A stretch of 64,000 nt of DNA. Source: Microvirga pudoricolor (GTDB lineage Bacteria > Pseudomonadota > Alphaproteobacteria > Rhizobiales > Beijerinckiaceae). A model generated the notes under the pieces. The model saw nothing but the letters and a program-made list of their open reading frames with translations, was not told the origin of the DNA and ran no database searches. The stretch lies in assembly GCF_016892705.1 (NCBI RefSeq), contig NZ_JAFEMB010000006.1, positions 62,001 through 126,000 of the forward strand. Reading direction: 5' to 3'. The position numbers and the translations under genes were made by a program. Positions 21,951 through 31,904 of this stretch are shown here, piece after piece (position 1 is the stretch's first letter; the number at the start of each line of letters is the position of its first letter).

Positions 21951-23189
21951 ATGATGACAAAACTGTTCGACGCCGGCCTGTCCCGCCGCCTTTTCCTCTG
22001 CGGGACCGGCGGTCTCCTCGGAGGCGCCCTGTCACCGACAGCCGCCTTCGCTCAAGGCGGCGGCAACGGAGGCGGGGGCGTCCTGCCGCCGGACCGGCCA
22101 ACGGGTCGGCCCCATCCGAAGATGGAAAAGGAAATGCCCGAGGCTCCCGGCAAGCGCCTCGGTTATGCGGTTGTGGGACTTGGGCAATTCGCCCTCAATC
22201 AAATCATCCCATCCTTCGCGGAGAGCAAGTCCTCCAAGCTCGTGGCGGTCGTGTCGGGCAACCCGGACAAGGCCAGGGATGTAGCGACCCGACATGGGGT
22301 GCCTGAGACGAACATCTACGGCTACGACACCTTTGATCGCATCGCCGAGAACGACGAGATCGATGTTGTCTACATCATCCTGCCGAATTCCCTCCACGCG
22401 GAATATACGGTGCGGGCCTTCAAGGCAGGGAAGCACGTTCTGTGCGAGAAGCCGATGGCGGTCACGCCCGACGAATGCGAGACCATGATCCGCGCCGGCC
22501 GCGAGGCCAACCGCAAGCTCATGATCGCCTACCGGGCCCAGTACGAGCCCTACAACCTCGAGGCCATGCGCATGGCGCGGGAGGGCGAACTCGGCGCGAT
22601 CCGGCTTGTCACGAGCGACCATGGGCGGGTCCTGGACCCGAAAGTCCCGGCGGACCAATGGCGCATGGTCAAGGCGCTGGCGGGGGGCGGTTCGCTCTAC
22701 GACATCGGCATCTACTCGCTTCAGGCCGCACGCTACATCACGGGCGAGGAACCGGTCGAGGTGTATGGGCGGATCTTCAGCGACCCGTCCGACCCGCGTT
22801 TCAAGGAAGTCGAGGATACGGTGGCGTTCCAGCTTCGCTTCCCATCGGGAACGCTGGCCAACCTGAGCTCGTCCTATTCGACCGCGCCGGTCAAACGGAT
22901 CCAGGTTTTCGGGTCGAAGGCCTCTCTGACGCTCGATCCGGCCACGGAATATTATAAGCACCAGATGATCGTGAAGACCGAGATGGAGGAGCGCCGGGTC
23001 CAGATCCCGGAGGCGAACCAGTTCGCGGCGGAAATGGACCATTTCTCGAAGGCCATCATGGAGAACCGCGAACCCAAGACGCCGGGTGAGGAGGGTTTGC
23101 GGGACGTTCGCATCCTCCAGGCCGTCTATCGGTCCGCCCGTGAAGGCCAGCCCATATCGCTTGAGACGACCGGCTCCACCGGGAAGTAA
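21951..23189 (+). CDS. Gfo/Idh/MocA-family oxidoreductase with twin-arginine signal
   Basis: 412 residues. The N-terminus has a Tat-like signal (SRRLFLCG at about 11-18) followed by a hydrophobic stretch and a Gly-rich linker, so the enzyme is probably exported folded with its nicotinamide cofactor, as in glucose-fructose oxidoreductase. The NAD(P) domain shows YAVVGLGQFALNQI and later CEKPMAV, the classical EKP motif. The C-terminal substrate domain contains GGGSLYDIGIYSLQAARY. It forms an apparent operon with the SDR. The substrate is not identifiable from sequence alone. Confidence 0.9.
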   Translation: MMTKLFDAGLSRRLFLCGTGGLLGGALSPTAAFAQGGGNGGGGVLPPDRPTGRPHPKMEKEMPEAPGKRLGYAVVGLGQFALNQIIPSFAESKSSKLVAVVSGNPDKARDVATRHGVPETNIYGYDTFDRIAENDEIDVVYIILPNSLHAEYTVRAFKAGKHVLCEKPMAVTPDECETMIRAGREANRKLMIAYRAQYEPYNLEAMRMAREGELGAIRLVTSDHGRVLDPKVPADQWRMVKALAGGGSLYDIGIYSLQAARYITGEEPVEVYGRIFSDPSDPRFKEVEDTVAFQLRFPSGTLANLSSSYSTAPVKRIQVFGSKASLTLDPATEYYKHQMIVKTEMEERRVQIPEANQFAAEMDHFSKAIMENREPKTPGEEGLRDVRILQAVYRSAREGQPISLETTGSTGK

Positions 23190-23400
23190 ATATTCCTTAT
23201 TCCGACCCGTCGTGGCGGGCGGCTCCATGCGCGGGTGGCTTCGGCTCCGAGCTTCGATCCGGCCGCCGAGACCGTCTACAAGCCGCAAATCTTTTCCGCA
23301 GCGCGGCAATGTCGCCCTTGCGGCGGCTCGCGCGAGACGCCATTCTCCGGCCTGATTTGACGCGCAATCCGTTTCGGATCGCGAATTTGGAGCCGCTTGA

Positions 23401-25179
23401 GTGCCCGTCCTGAAACTGCTCTCGGCCCGTCGTGGCCTGTCTGCGCTCGTGTTGTCCGTTGCCGGCCTCATGGCGGGGGCGCCGTCCTTCGCGGCCAATG
23501 CCGACCCGAACGAGCAACTTCAGCCCGCGCTGAGCCTGGAGGGCAATTACCTGTCGGCCTATGTGGCCGGCGTCGCCCGCGACACCGAGGCGGCCAGCGC
23601 CTTCTACCGGCAGGCCATCGAGGAGGATCCGCGCAACGTCGAGCTCCTTGAGCGGGCATTCGTGGCGTTCCTGGCTAACGGCTCGATGCCCGACGCCTTC
23701 CGCGCCGCCGAGCGGCTGGCCCAGCGCGACCCTTCCAACAGCCTCGCCCAGTTCACTCTCGCGGTCCGAGCCATGAAAGCCGGCCGGTTCGCGGACGCCC
23801 GCGCGGCCCTGAGCCGCGGCGGACGCGGGCGGCAGGCCGACATCACGGCCATCCTCCTCTCGGCTTGGTCCCAGGCCGGGCAGAAGAACGGTAAGGCCGC
23901 CCTCCAGGCCGTCGACCGGCTCAAGAATGAGCAGGCCTTCACGCAGTTCCGTGAGTATCACGCGGCTCTGATCGCCCAACTCGTCGGCAACAACGCCGAG
24001 GCCGAGAAGCGCTTCAAGGCGGCCTATGATGGCGAGCGAAACACGCTCCAGGTCGTCGACGCCTATGCCCGCTTCGAGGCCAAGCGTGGCCGCAAGGATG
24101 AGGCGCTGGCCATCTACAAGACCTTCGAGGAGGCCATGCCGCGCCATCCGGTGGTGCGCTCCTCCGTGGACGCCATCAAGGCCGGCAAGCCGCTTCCCAC
24201 CACCGTCACGAGCGCCCAGGAGGGCGCGGCGGAGGTGCTCTACGGCCTGGGCGTCGTAGGCAGCGGGCAGGGCGACGAGCTCACGGCCGTCATCTATCTG
24301 CGCCTCGGCCTGTACCTGAACCCGAACCACCCCCTGGCCCTCGTCACCCTGGGCGACCTCTACGAGAAGCTCAAGCAATACGACAACGCCAACGAAATCT
24401 TCGCCCGCGTTCCGAAAGATGCCCCTGTGCGCCCGAGCGCCGACATCGCCATCGGACAGAACCTCGAGCTGATGGGCCGGGGCCCTGAGGCCGTGTCCTA
24501 CCTCGAAAAGCTCCAGAAGGAGCGTCCCGAGGACGTAGAGGTCGTCATGGCGCTTGGCAACGTGCAGCGTTCGCGCAAGCAATTCGCGGAGGCTGCCGAG
24601 ACCTACAGCAAGGCGATCCAGCTCATCGGCAACCCTGAGCGCAGCCACTGGATCCTGTTCTTCTATCGCGGCACCTCCTACGAGCGCGCCAAGATGTGGG
24701 AGAAGGGCGAGGCCGATCTGAAGAAGGCCATGGAACTGGTGCCCGACAGCCTGCCGGCCGGCAAGGCGCAGGTGCTGAACTATCTGGCCTATTCCTGGGT
24801 CGATCGCGGCGAGAACATCGATGAGGCGTTCAAGCTGCTTCAGCGCGCCGTGGAGCTGTCCCCCCGGGACGGCATGATCATCGACTCGCTCGGCTGGGCC
24901 TATTACCGCCTCGGCCGCTACGACGATGCCGTACGCGAGCTGGAAAAGGCGGTTGAGCTGAAGGCAGGCGATCCTGTCATCAACGACCACTTGGGCGATG
25001 CCTACTGGAAGGTGGGCCGCAAGCTCGAAGCCAAGTTCCAGTGGAACCATGCCAAGGACTCGAACCCCGAGCACGAGGATCTCGTGAGAATCCTCAAGAA
25101 GATCGACAACGGGATGGACGAGGTGCCCGCAGCCGAGGTGACGCCTCCTCCCGCCGAGCCGAAGCGGAACGGCGGCTGA
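23401..25179 (+). CDS. Exported tetratricopeptide-repeat protein
   Basis: 592 residues starting at a GTG. A signal peptide (LSALVLSVAGLMAGAPSFA) ends near residue 32, and the rest is made of TPR helices, including AETYSKAIQLIGNPE, DGMIIDSLGWAYYRLGRYDD and GDPVINDHLGDAYWKVGR. Architecture and the neighbouring ispE match a conserved rhizobial TPR protein of unclear function, possibly a periplasmic or envelope scaffold. A GCGCGGG inverted pair follows the stop but has no clear T-tract. Confidence 0.88.
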   Translation: MPVLKLLSARRGLSALVLSVAGLMAGAPSFAANADPNEQLQPALSLEGNYLSAYVAGVARDTEAASAFYRQAIEEDPRNVELLERAFVAFLANGSMPDAFRAAERLAQRDPSNSLAQFTLAVRAMKAGRFADARAALSRGGRGRQADITAILLSAWSQAGQKNGKAALQAVDRLKNEQAFTQFREYHAALIAQLVGNNAEAEKRFKAAYDGERNTLQVVDAYARFEAKRGRKDEALAIYKTFEEAMPRHPVVRSSVDAIKAGKPLPTTVTSAQEGAAEVLYGLGVVGSGQGDELTAVIYLRLGLYLNPNHPLALVTLGDLYEKLKQYDNANEIFARVPKDAPVRPSADIAIGQNLELMGRGPEAVSYLEKLQKERPEDVEVVMALGNVQRSRKQFAEAAETYSKAIQLIGNPERSHWILFFYRGTSYERAKMWEKGEADLKKAMELVPDSLPAGKAQVLNYLAYSWVDRGENIDEAFKLLQRAVELSPRDGMIIDSLGWAYYRLGRYDDAVRELEKAVELKAGDPVINDHLGDAYWKVGRKLEAKFQWNHAKDSNPEHEDLVRILKKIDNGMDEVPAAEVTPPPAEPKRNGG

Positions 25180-25345
25180 GGCCTACCCGCGCGGGATTCC
25201 TGCGCCAAGAAACGGCGCGGGAGCGACGCCATGTGACGTCGCGCTCCTATCGTGAGTGGTGTGCTTTCAAGGCTCGGCAACGGTTGGCCTGAGGCATCCG
25301 GGATTGGAGCCATCGAGAGCCTTTCCAACCGGCGCGCTCTCGGGC

Positions 25346-26230
25346 ATGCACTGGCGAATGCCCAAGCCTCTCTCCACACATGCTCCCGCCAAGGTCAACT
25401 TGACCCTCCACGTCCTTGGGCGGCGGCCCGATGGCTATCACGAGCTCGAAAGTCTCGTGGCCTTCGCGGGCACGGGCGACACACTGCGCCTGGAACCGGG
25501 TTCGTCGTTGGCGCTGACGGTCGACGGGCCGACCGCCGCTGCTGCGGGAGCCGGGCCCGATAATCTGGTTCTCAGGGCCGCGCGCTTGCTGGCTGCCCGC
25601 GTGGATGGGCTCCGGGTCGGCGCCTTCCACCTGACGAAACGCCTGCCTGTCGCAGCCGGGATCGGCGGAGGCTCGTCCGACGCCGCCGCGGCGCTGCGCC
25701 TGCTCGCTGAACTCAACGGCCTCCCGGTGACCGATCCGTCCGTGCTGGAGGCCGCGAGGCTCACCGGCGCCGACGTGCCCGTTTGCCTCGACCCGCGCGC
25801 CCGCATGATGCGCGGCGCCGGTGAGCGAGTCGGGCCGACGCTCAATTTGCCGCCGCTTCACGCGATCCTCGTGAACCCTCGCGTGTCGGTCGAGACCCCC
25901 GCCGTCTTCAAGGCGCTGGGGTTGGCTCCGGGGCAGAATCTCACTGGGGCGGCTCATCCCGTGGTGGATGGTGAAGGGTTGGGGGACTTCCTGGCGGAGC
26001 TGGCAAGCGCCCGCAACGATCTCGAACCCGCCGCGAGAGCGCTTCATCCCCTCATCGGCACAACCCTCGCGCTGATGCGAGGTACATCCGGATGTCGCGT
26101 GGCCCGCATGTCTGGCTCGGGCGCGACGGTGTTCGGATTGTATGAGGGCGCTGCGGATGCGCAGAGGGCAGCTGAGGCCCTGCGAGACGCAAGGCCGGAA
26201 TGGTGGGTTGAGGCGACGGAGTTGCGTTAG
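25346..26230 (+). CDS. ispE: 4-diphosphocytidyl-2-C-methyl-D-erythritol kinase
   Basis: 294-residue GHMP kinase of the MEP isoprenoid pathway. The ATP-binding motif [18 protein letters not shown] is clear; the N-terminal [20 protein letters not shown] and C-terminal [14 protein letters not shown] segments are typical. The start is at 25346 or 25358; the frame is open to 25256 but the upstream part looks non-coding. It feeds isopentenyl diphosphate to the polyprenyl synthase encoded at 33.5-34.5 kb. The RTX island begins downstream. Confidence 0.95.
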   Translation: MHWRMPKPLSTHAPAKVNLTLHVLGRRPDGYHELESLVAFAGTGDTLRLEPGSSLALTVDGPTAAAAGAGPDNLVLRAARLLAARVDGLRVGAFHLTKRLPVAAGIGGGSSDAAAALRLLAELNGLPVTDPSVLEAARLTGADVPVCLDPRARMMRGAGERVGPTLNLPPLHAILVNPRVSVETPAVFKALGLAPGQNLTGAAHPVVDGEGLGDFLAELASARNDLEPAARALHPLIGTTLALMRGTSGCRVARMSGSGATVFGLYEGAADAQRAAEALRDARPEWWVEATELR

Positions 26231-26764
26231 ACCGCCTTTCCGAAAATCATACGCCTTGGCCGTTTAAGGCAGCCACGTTGAACCGCCCGATCCAACGGGC
26301 GGCCTTTCCGGTCATATCTGTATCGGATCGGCCGCCTTGGGCCTCACTCACACCCTGATCCGACGGGACGCGCACGCGAGAGATCCATCTTTCTCCCGCT
26401 GGCGGGAAGCAGGCGCTACACTCGACGAACAAGCTCCGAGTAATAGTTGAGGGCTTCCGATTGTAGAGGCAATTATTGCTTTTGTTTATGCTCATGATCA
26501 GTATTTTTAATACAACCCGACTAGCAACCGAAAGTATATCAGTAAATTAAACAATAAAATGCGGACAATTTAACTTGAAAAGCGCTATAAACATTATAAT
26601 GTATAAATGGACTCAGATTCCCGCAGGGATGAAGGGCCCCAGACCGAGATGGGCCGCAGCAGTCTCCGGGCAGGGGCAGCAGAGCGTGCCCGGGTTTCAT
26701 GCCAACCGATTGAAGCGTCCGAGCAGACGCAGGTCGCCGCCAAGATCTATTTGAGGAACGGGAT
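26231..26764. other. Long non-coding leader before the first RTX gene
   Basis: This 534-bp gap changes from normal GC-rich DNA to an AT-rich stretch at about 26430-26620, then back to GC-rich DNA. No convincing gene is seen on either strand. It contains the palindrome at 26591-26602 and probably the promoter of the RTX gene. A minus-strand frame at 26247-26495 is not protein-like. Confidence 0.6.
26591..26602. promoter_or_regulatory. AT-rich palindrome in RTX gene 1 leader
   Basis: A perfect 12-bp palindrome, ACATTATAATGT, lies 163 bp upstream of the first RTX start. Related AT-rich inverted repeats occur in two other exoprotein leaders in the window. Possible operator; function inferred. 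Confidence 0.35.
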
Positions 26765-29245
26765 ATGTTAGAGCACAGCAGAGAATGGAATCTTCAGCAA
26801 GAAGCTCAGTATGTAGCGGAAATTCTGGTGGCCCGGAATATGAGCCGCACGGACAAAGTCCTACAGCAAGTGGCTGAGGAGCATTCTCGCCGCACCATCG
26901 GGCCTCTGAAGGTGATCGAAGGTACGACTGGTGACGATCTAATCGAAGGGACGGAGGAGGGCGACGAAATCCATGGCAAACTCGGGAGCGATACAATCTT
27001 CGGTTACGGAGGTGACGATACGATCTTCGGCGACGCGCAGACTGATTTCCTCCATGGAGGCGAAGGAAATGACGTCATCCACGGTCTGTCAGGCGCCGAC
27101 GAGATATTCGGCGAAGCGGGAAACGACGCGTTGTTCGGGGGTAATGCAAGCGATCTAATCGATGGAGGAGAGGGTAATGACGTCCTGGACGGAGGGGACG
27201 CAGACGATACCATAAGCGGAGGAAATGGTAACGATGTTATAGCTGGAGGAGATGGGTTCAACCAGTTATCCGGCCAAGACGGAGACGATTCTATATTTGG
27301 CGGCGGCATTGAAGGATACGAATTACATGCGGATCATATACTTGGTGGAGATGGTAATGATTCAATTCAATCGAGAGCAGGCGACGATCTAGTATTTGGA
27401 GGTGAGGGCAACGATTACATTTACGGAGAAGAAGGCGAAGACAAATTAATTGGTGAAAATGGGAATGATTATCTGAATGGTGGCCTCGGCAATGATCTCC
27501 TTGTCGGAAGCAAAGGCAATGATTACATCTCAGGCGATAATGGAGATGACATTATCTTTGGATCTAATGAAGAAGGCGACTATCAAGTTGGGGATGTCGA
27601 CTATTTGCAAGGTGGCATTGGAAACGACACTTATCATATATTCAGTTCAGGCGATGTTGTCGAAGAGTATTCAGAAGAGGGTATCGATACGGTCATTGCT
27701 AAGATCGGATCTTACATTCTGACTGATAATGTCGAGAATCTTTATGCGCATGACGAGTTGGAAAAAGCGAATTTTGTTGGCAACGCTTTAAACAACAGCA
27801 TCGTCGGAGCAAAAGGCCACGATGCTCTCAACGGAAGAGACGGAAACGACACAATAAACGGTGGAAGCGGCAACGATTACATCCTTGGAGGCGGAGGTGA
27901 TGACACCCTCCAAGGCGATGAAGGAGATGACTACATTTATGGCAACGCTGGTGCTGACTCTCTCTGTGGTGGTGAAGGTGACGACAGGATCTACGCAGGA
28001 GATGACAGTGACACAGTCAAGGGCGGTTACGGCAACGATCTCCTCCGTGGCGATGCAGGCGCAGATTGGATTTCTGGCGGTGACGGAAACGACTCAATGT
28101 ATGGCGGAACTGGTAGCGACACTCTGAAGGGGGGCGCTGGTAACGATCAAATTTGGGGTGAGGCTGGATCGAATTGGATCGAAGGTGGCGATGGAGATGA
28201 TGTCATCCATGGTGGCGCGGAAAACGACACTCTATTCGCTGGATCAGGAAGCAATACGATAGAAGGCGGCTCAGGGTACAATGTCCTGCTTGATGATTTC
28301 AAGAACAACACTGGCAGAACAGTCCTTGTCGGCGGCGTAGATAATGATCAATACTACGTTAACAATGCATCTACTGTATGTATTGAGCAACTCGACGGAG
28401 GGTATGATACACTCAACACCTCGGTCAGTTACTCTATTGCGGCTACTGGTATCGAAGAGATACATGCCGACGAAGAGACAGGAAGTTTGAGCCTCATTGG
28501 CAACGAGCTGAACAACATAATTTGGGATGGTGCCTTCGATGATACGTTGAGGGGCGGAGATGGAAACGATACAATATACAGTCAATATGGCGCAGATATG
28601 GTCTATGGAGAGGAGGGCAACGATCGGTTTTTAGTTGGAGGCACTGGATCAATATTTGGAGGTTCTGGAAACGACACCTTCTGGGCATCAGGTGCGAACT
28701 TTCTATATGGGGGCACTGGAGACGACATTTATTTCACTAATAGCTCTCATGTTTCAATGAAGGTCATCGAATATTTTGATGAGGGGTATGATACGATCTA
28801 CACAACAGCAAACTACTCGCTCGGCGGCACTTTTATCGAAGAGTTGAGGCCAGATTACGGCACATCTTCTGCTCTTCAGCTCGGAGGAAATACACAAGCT
28901 AATAAAATCACTGGTAGTGATCAAGCTGATACGATTGCGGGTTTTGGAGGGAACGATACACTCGAAGGCGCCGGTGGAAACGATATAATCTATGGCCATG
29001 AAGGTGATGACGTATTAAAGGGCGATAGCAATATTTTTGGCTCAGACAGTGGTATCGATAAGCTTTTCGGTGGAGCTGGCAATGATATTTATTACGTCTC
29101 AAACACGCTCTCGTACGCTACAGAATACTACCAAGAGGGCTACGACGTGCTTTACACGACGGCAAACTACTCCATCGGGGGCACATTCATCGAGGAATTG
29201 CGCGCCGACCCTAATGGTTACGCTTTGCAACTAACGGGCAACTAG
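26765..29245 (+). CDS. RTX calcium-binding protein 1, truncated by an in-frame amber codon
   Basis: 826 residues of glycine-aspartate nonapeptide repeats (GGxGxDxLx type, such as GGEGNDVIHG and GGDGDDVIHG). A short N-terminus without a Sec signal precedes them. Four copies of a module with the pattern DxYYVxN...EGYDT...NYS...IEEL...LxGN interrupt the repeats. Such repeats fold into calcium-bound beta-rolls after type I secretion. Translation stops at TAG 29243-29245 just after LQLTGN, where RTX gene 2 has TCG. The frame then continues open for 130 codons to 29635 with the expected C-terminal secretion-type domain. The first 2.4 kb is markedly AT-richer than the flanking genome. Confidence 0.9.
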   Translation: MLEHSREWNLQQEAQYVAEILVARNMSRTDKVLQQVAEEHSRRTIGPLKVIEGTTGDDLIEGTEEGDEIHGKLGSDTIFGYGGDDTIFGDAQTDFLHGGEGNDVIHGLSGADEIFGEAGNDALFGGNASDLIDGGEGNDVLDGGDADDTISGGNGNDVIAGGDGFNQLSGQDGDDSIFGGGIEGYELHADHILGGDGNDSIQSRAGDDLVFGGEGNDYIYGEEGEDKLIGENGNDYLNGGLGNDLLVGSKGNDYISGDNGDDIIFGSNEEGDYQVGDVDYLQGGIGNDTYHIFSSGDVVEEYSEEGIDTVIAKIGSYILTDNVENLYAHDELEKANFVGNALNNSIVGAKGHDALNGRDGNDTINGGSGNDYILGGGGDDTLQGDEGDDYIYGNAGADSLCGGEGDDRIYAGDDSDTVKGGYGNDLLRGDAGADWISGGDGNDSMYGGTGSDTLKGGAGNDQIWGEAGSNWIEGGDGDDVIHGGAENDTLFAGSGSNTIEGGSGYNVLLDDFKNNTGRTVLVGGVDNDQYYVNNASTVCIEQLDGGYDTLNTSVSYSIAATGIEEIHADEETGSLSLIGNELNNIIWDGAFDDTLRGGDGNDTIYSQYGADMVYGEEGNDRFLVGGTGSIFGGSGNDTFWASGANFLYGGTGDDIYFTNSSHVSMKVIEYFDEGYDTIYTTANYSLGGTFIEELRPDYGTSSALQLGGNTQANKITGSDQADTIAGFGGNDTLEGAGGNDIIYGHEGDDVLKGDSNIFGSDSGIDKLFGGAGNDIYYVSNTLSYATEYYQEGYDVLYTTANYSIGGTFIEELRADPNGYALQLTGN

Positions 29246-29635
29246 CAGGACAAAAAGATTTATGGCAGCAGGGGTGGTGACTACATCCATGGCGGTTCGG
29301 GCAGCGATACGCTGACCGGCGGCGATGGCGCCGACATGTTCCTGTTCACCAGCCACAACGGCGTCGATGTCTTCACCGATTTCGGCGGCGGCGACGTGTT
29401 GCACCTGGATGTGCGGGGCTTTGCCAATGTGGCGGCGCCGGGCGGCTACAAGTTCGCGCCCGGTCAGTTCGTGCTCGGCACGACGGCCACGAGCGCGGAC
29501 AGCCGCATCATCTACGACGCGGGCACGGGCAACCTGTACTATGACAAGGACGGTCTCGGCGGTGAGGCACAAAGCCTGTTCGCCAAGTTCCTGACGAAGC
29601 CCGCGCTCACCGAAAGCTCGTTCTTCGTCTTCTGA
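29246..29635 (+). pseudogene. Detached C-terminal domain of RTX protein 1
   Basis: In frame with RTX gene 1, this stretch encodes about 129 residues: a last RTX motif (GGSGSDTLTGG), the MFLFTSHNGVDVFTDF segment, and an end rich in hydrophobics (LTESSFFVF) that resembles an uncleaved type I secretion signal. It is separated from the main gene by a single TAG codon. Bases 29271-29635 match RTX gene 2 (31056-31420) with 13 mismatches counted by eye. It has no good start of its own (first ATG at 29336), so it is expressed only by readthrough or not at all. Confidence 0.8.
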
Positions 29636-29815
29636 AAATGATTGGGCGCTCTTTGCGCTTAAGCCAAGATGCGGCGGCGCGGTATTGACCGTGCCGCCAA
29701 TTCCTCAGCGCATCCCGCGTTTTCCGAACGATGGGCGAGTAACCAGGAGCATCGCGGCCATTTGAAACTTCGCAAAAGCAAATAATCTATTATTACTTGA
29801 ACCAAGGATTTGAAT

Positions 29816-31420
29816 ATGATCGGACACAGCAGAGTGACAAACATCTCTGATAATTCAGTAGGTCTCGTTACCAAGTCGGACAACGGAGCAAAAATATTGG
29901 CCCTCGATCCGCACACCATCGAAGGCACGAATGGAAACGACTTCATCAACGGCACAGTCAGGGATGATGTGATCTTCGGTTACGAAGGCCATGACACGAT
30001 CTTCGGCAATATCGGCTACGATACGATCTACGGCGGCAAAGGCAACGACGTCATCTTCGGTCAGGGAGATAATGACGTCCTCCATGGTCAGGACGGCGAC
30101 GACTTGATCGATGGCGGTGCGGGTCTGAACTTGGTCTACGGCGGATCCGGCAGCGACACGCTCTATGGCAGTGGATCGGATCCTTGGAGCAATCTGTTCG
30201 ATACGATCCATGGGGGAACGGGCGACGATGTCTATTACGTCAACAACTTCGCTGGTGTTGTCGAGCTAGGCGACGAAGGGCACGATACGGTCATCACTGG
30301 CGACTTCCAGTATTTCATGGAGGCCAACGTCGAGGACCTCTACACCACAGGTGACCTTCCCTCCGTGTGGTTGAGTGGTAACGATGGAAGCAACAAAATC
30401 GTTGCCGGGAAAGGGAATGACTATCTGTTCGGCAACGCTGGCGACGACACATTCTACGGTGGAAGCGGAGACGATTACATCGAAACGGGTCGTGGCAACA
30501 ATGTCGTGTATGCCGGCGACGGTAACGACACGATGATTGTCGACATTGAAGGTGCCTCTGTCCTCTACGGCGGAGCGGGCGATGATTATTATTCCATCAC
30601 CAATAGCGTCACGCTTTGTGTGGAAGCTGCAGGTGAGGGGCATGACACAGTCAGTTCGTTCAAAGATTACACTCTCGGAAGCCACGTCGAAGATCTGCTG
30701 GGAAGGTCTGCTGCTGGACTGAAGCTAACCGGCAACGATCTCAATAACAGGATTCAAGATTATACCGACAATGTTGGTGACGGCAGAGATGTTCTTCGCG
30801 GTGAGGCCGGCGACGACACCATCGTTAGCTCCTTTGGCGTCGACTCGATTTTCGGCGGCACGGGTGACGACACGTTTTATGTGTCCAACACGGCCTCTTA
30901 TGTCACCGAGTACAACGGCCAGGGCTACGATGTCCTCTACACCAAGGCCAACTACTCGATTGGCGGCACTTTCATCGAAGAGCTGCGCGCCAATGCCGGC
31001 AACGTCGGCCTGCAGCTGACAGGCAACTCGCAGGACAACAAGATCTACGGCGGCGGGGGTGGTGACTACATCCATGGCGGTTCGGGCAGCGATACGCTGA
31101 CCGGTGGCGGTGGGGACGACATGTTCCTGTTCACCAGCCACAACGGCGTCGATGTCTTCACCGATTTCGCCGGCGGCGACGTGTTGCACCTGGACGTGCG
31201 GGGCTTTGCCAATGTGGCGGCGCCCGGCGGCTACAAGTTCGCGCCCGGTCAGTTCGTGCTTGGCACGACGGCCACGAGCGCGGACAGCCGCATCATCTAC
31301 GACGCGGGCACGGGCAACCTGTACTATGACAAGGATGGTGTCGGCGGCGAGGCGCAGAGCCTGTTCGCCAAGTTCCTGACGAAGCCCGCGCTCACCGAAA
31401 GCTCGTTCTTCGTCTTCTGA
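29816..31420 (+). CDS. RTX calcium-binding protein 2
   Basis: 534 residues. A short N-terminus without a signal peptide is followed by RTX nonapeptides (GYEGHDTIFGN, GGKGNDVIFG, GGSGDDYIETG). Three copies of the DxYYV...EGHDT...IEEL...LTGN module and the type I secretion-like C-terminal domain ending ALTESSFFVF follow. It is the intact relative of RTX gene 1 and probably the donor or recipient of the conversion tract at their 3' ends. Codon use is closer to the genome norm than in gene 1. The start at 29816 is the first ATG; a TTG two codons earlier is possible. No secretion genes are adjacent. Confidence 0.9.
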   Translation: MIGHSRVTNISDNSVGLVTKSDNGAKILALDPHTIEGTNGNDFINGTVRDDVIFGYEGHDTIFGNIGYDTIYGGKGNDVIFGQGDNDVLHGQDGDDLIDGGAGLNLVYGGSGSDTLYGSGSDPWSNLFDTIHGGTGDDVYYVNNFAGVVELGDEGHDTVITGDFQYFMEANVEDLYTTGDLPSVWLSGNDGSNKIVAGKGNDYLFGNAGDDTFYGGSGDDYIETGRGNNVVYAGDGNDTMIVDIEGASVLYGGAGDDYYSITNSVTLCVEAAGEGHDTVSSFKDYTLGSHVEDLLGRSAAGLKLTGNDLNNRIQDYTDNVGDGRDVLRGEAGDDTIVSSFGVDSIFGGTGDDTFYVSNTASYVTEYNGQGYDVLYTKANYSIGGTFIEELRANAGNVGLQLTGNSQDNKIYGGGGGDYIHGGSGSDTLTGGGGDDMFLFTSHNGVDVFTDFAGGDVLHLDVRGFANVAAPGGYKFAPGQFVLGTTATSADSRIIYDAGTGNLYYDKDGVGGEAQSLFAKFLTKPALTESSFFVF

Positions 31421-31458
31421 GACATGCTCGGCGATGCAATCGCCTGAGCATCAAATGC

Positions 31459-31495
31459 AACGGCGCGGTCGAAAGATCGCGCCGTTGATCGTTTC
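31459..31495 (+). terminator. Probable terminator after RTX gene 2
   Basis: A 9-bp GC-rich stem (AACGGCGCG 31459-31467 with CGCGCCGTT 31478-31486), extendable inward by further pairing, is followed by GATCGTTTC. The T-tract is short, so it is a moderate candidate. Confidence 0.55.
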
Positions 31496-31884
31496 AGATC
31501 ACGTTGGTTGACGCTTCCGAACATTCGTCAGCAACGACGTCCAGGCCAATGAACAAACCTAGTATGTGTCGACCTGTTGGACCTTCCGATCCGGCTATGG
31601 GTGCCAAGGGCAAGTACGCCCTTGAAGGTCGCGTATCTCATCGAGACATGATTGCAAAAATCATTCGACTCGCATTTCGCGATTCGGATGTGTCGGAAGA
31701 ACATCTGGACGCACGTTTCGTATAATAGAAAAGATTTCGGCAGATCAGCGACACATCGTAAGCAATTTTATAGAGGCGAAAGCATCAGAGTTTTCGATCG
31801 AACACATCAAATTAATGCGTACAACCTAACGGACAACTTAAAGTGCCTCTCACATAAGCGCCACCTTCCATAAATTAAACTTGA

Positions 31885-31904
31885 TATAACATAATAATGT
31901 TATA
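31885..31904. promoter_or_regulatory. AT-rich inverted repeat in RTX gene 3 leader
   Basis: TATAACAT and ATGTTATA form a perfect 8-bp inverted repeat around a 4-bp centre, 165 bp upstream of RTX gene 3. The half site ATGTTATA also occurs twice upstream of the RTX-like gene at 46392. Candidate operator for a shared regulator. Confidence 0.4.

Noticed and set aside
23197..25074. 625-codon open frame on the minus strand opposite the TPR gene
   Set aside because: It is the antisense shadow of a GC-rich gene with strong third-position bias; its composition is not protein-like and the + strand has a clear TPR protein with signal peptide.
26247..26495. 82-codon minus-strand frame before the RTX island
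   Set aside because: No ribosome-binding site, mixed composition spanning an AT/GC transition, no recognisable features.
31504..31725. 73-codon + strand frame between RTX genes 2 and 3
   Set aside because: Rare start, no ribosome-binding site, composition unlike protein; probably chance.
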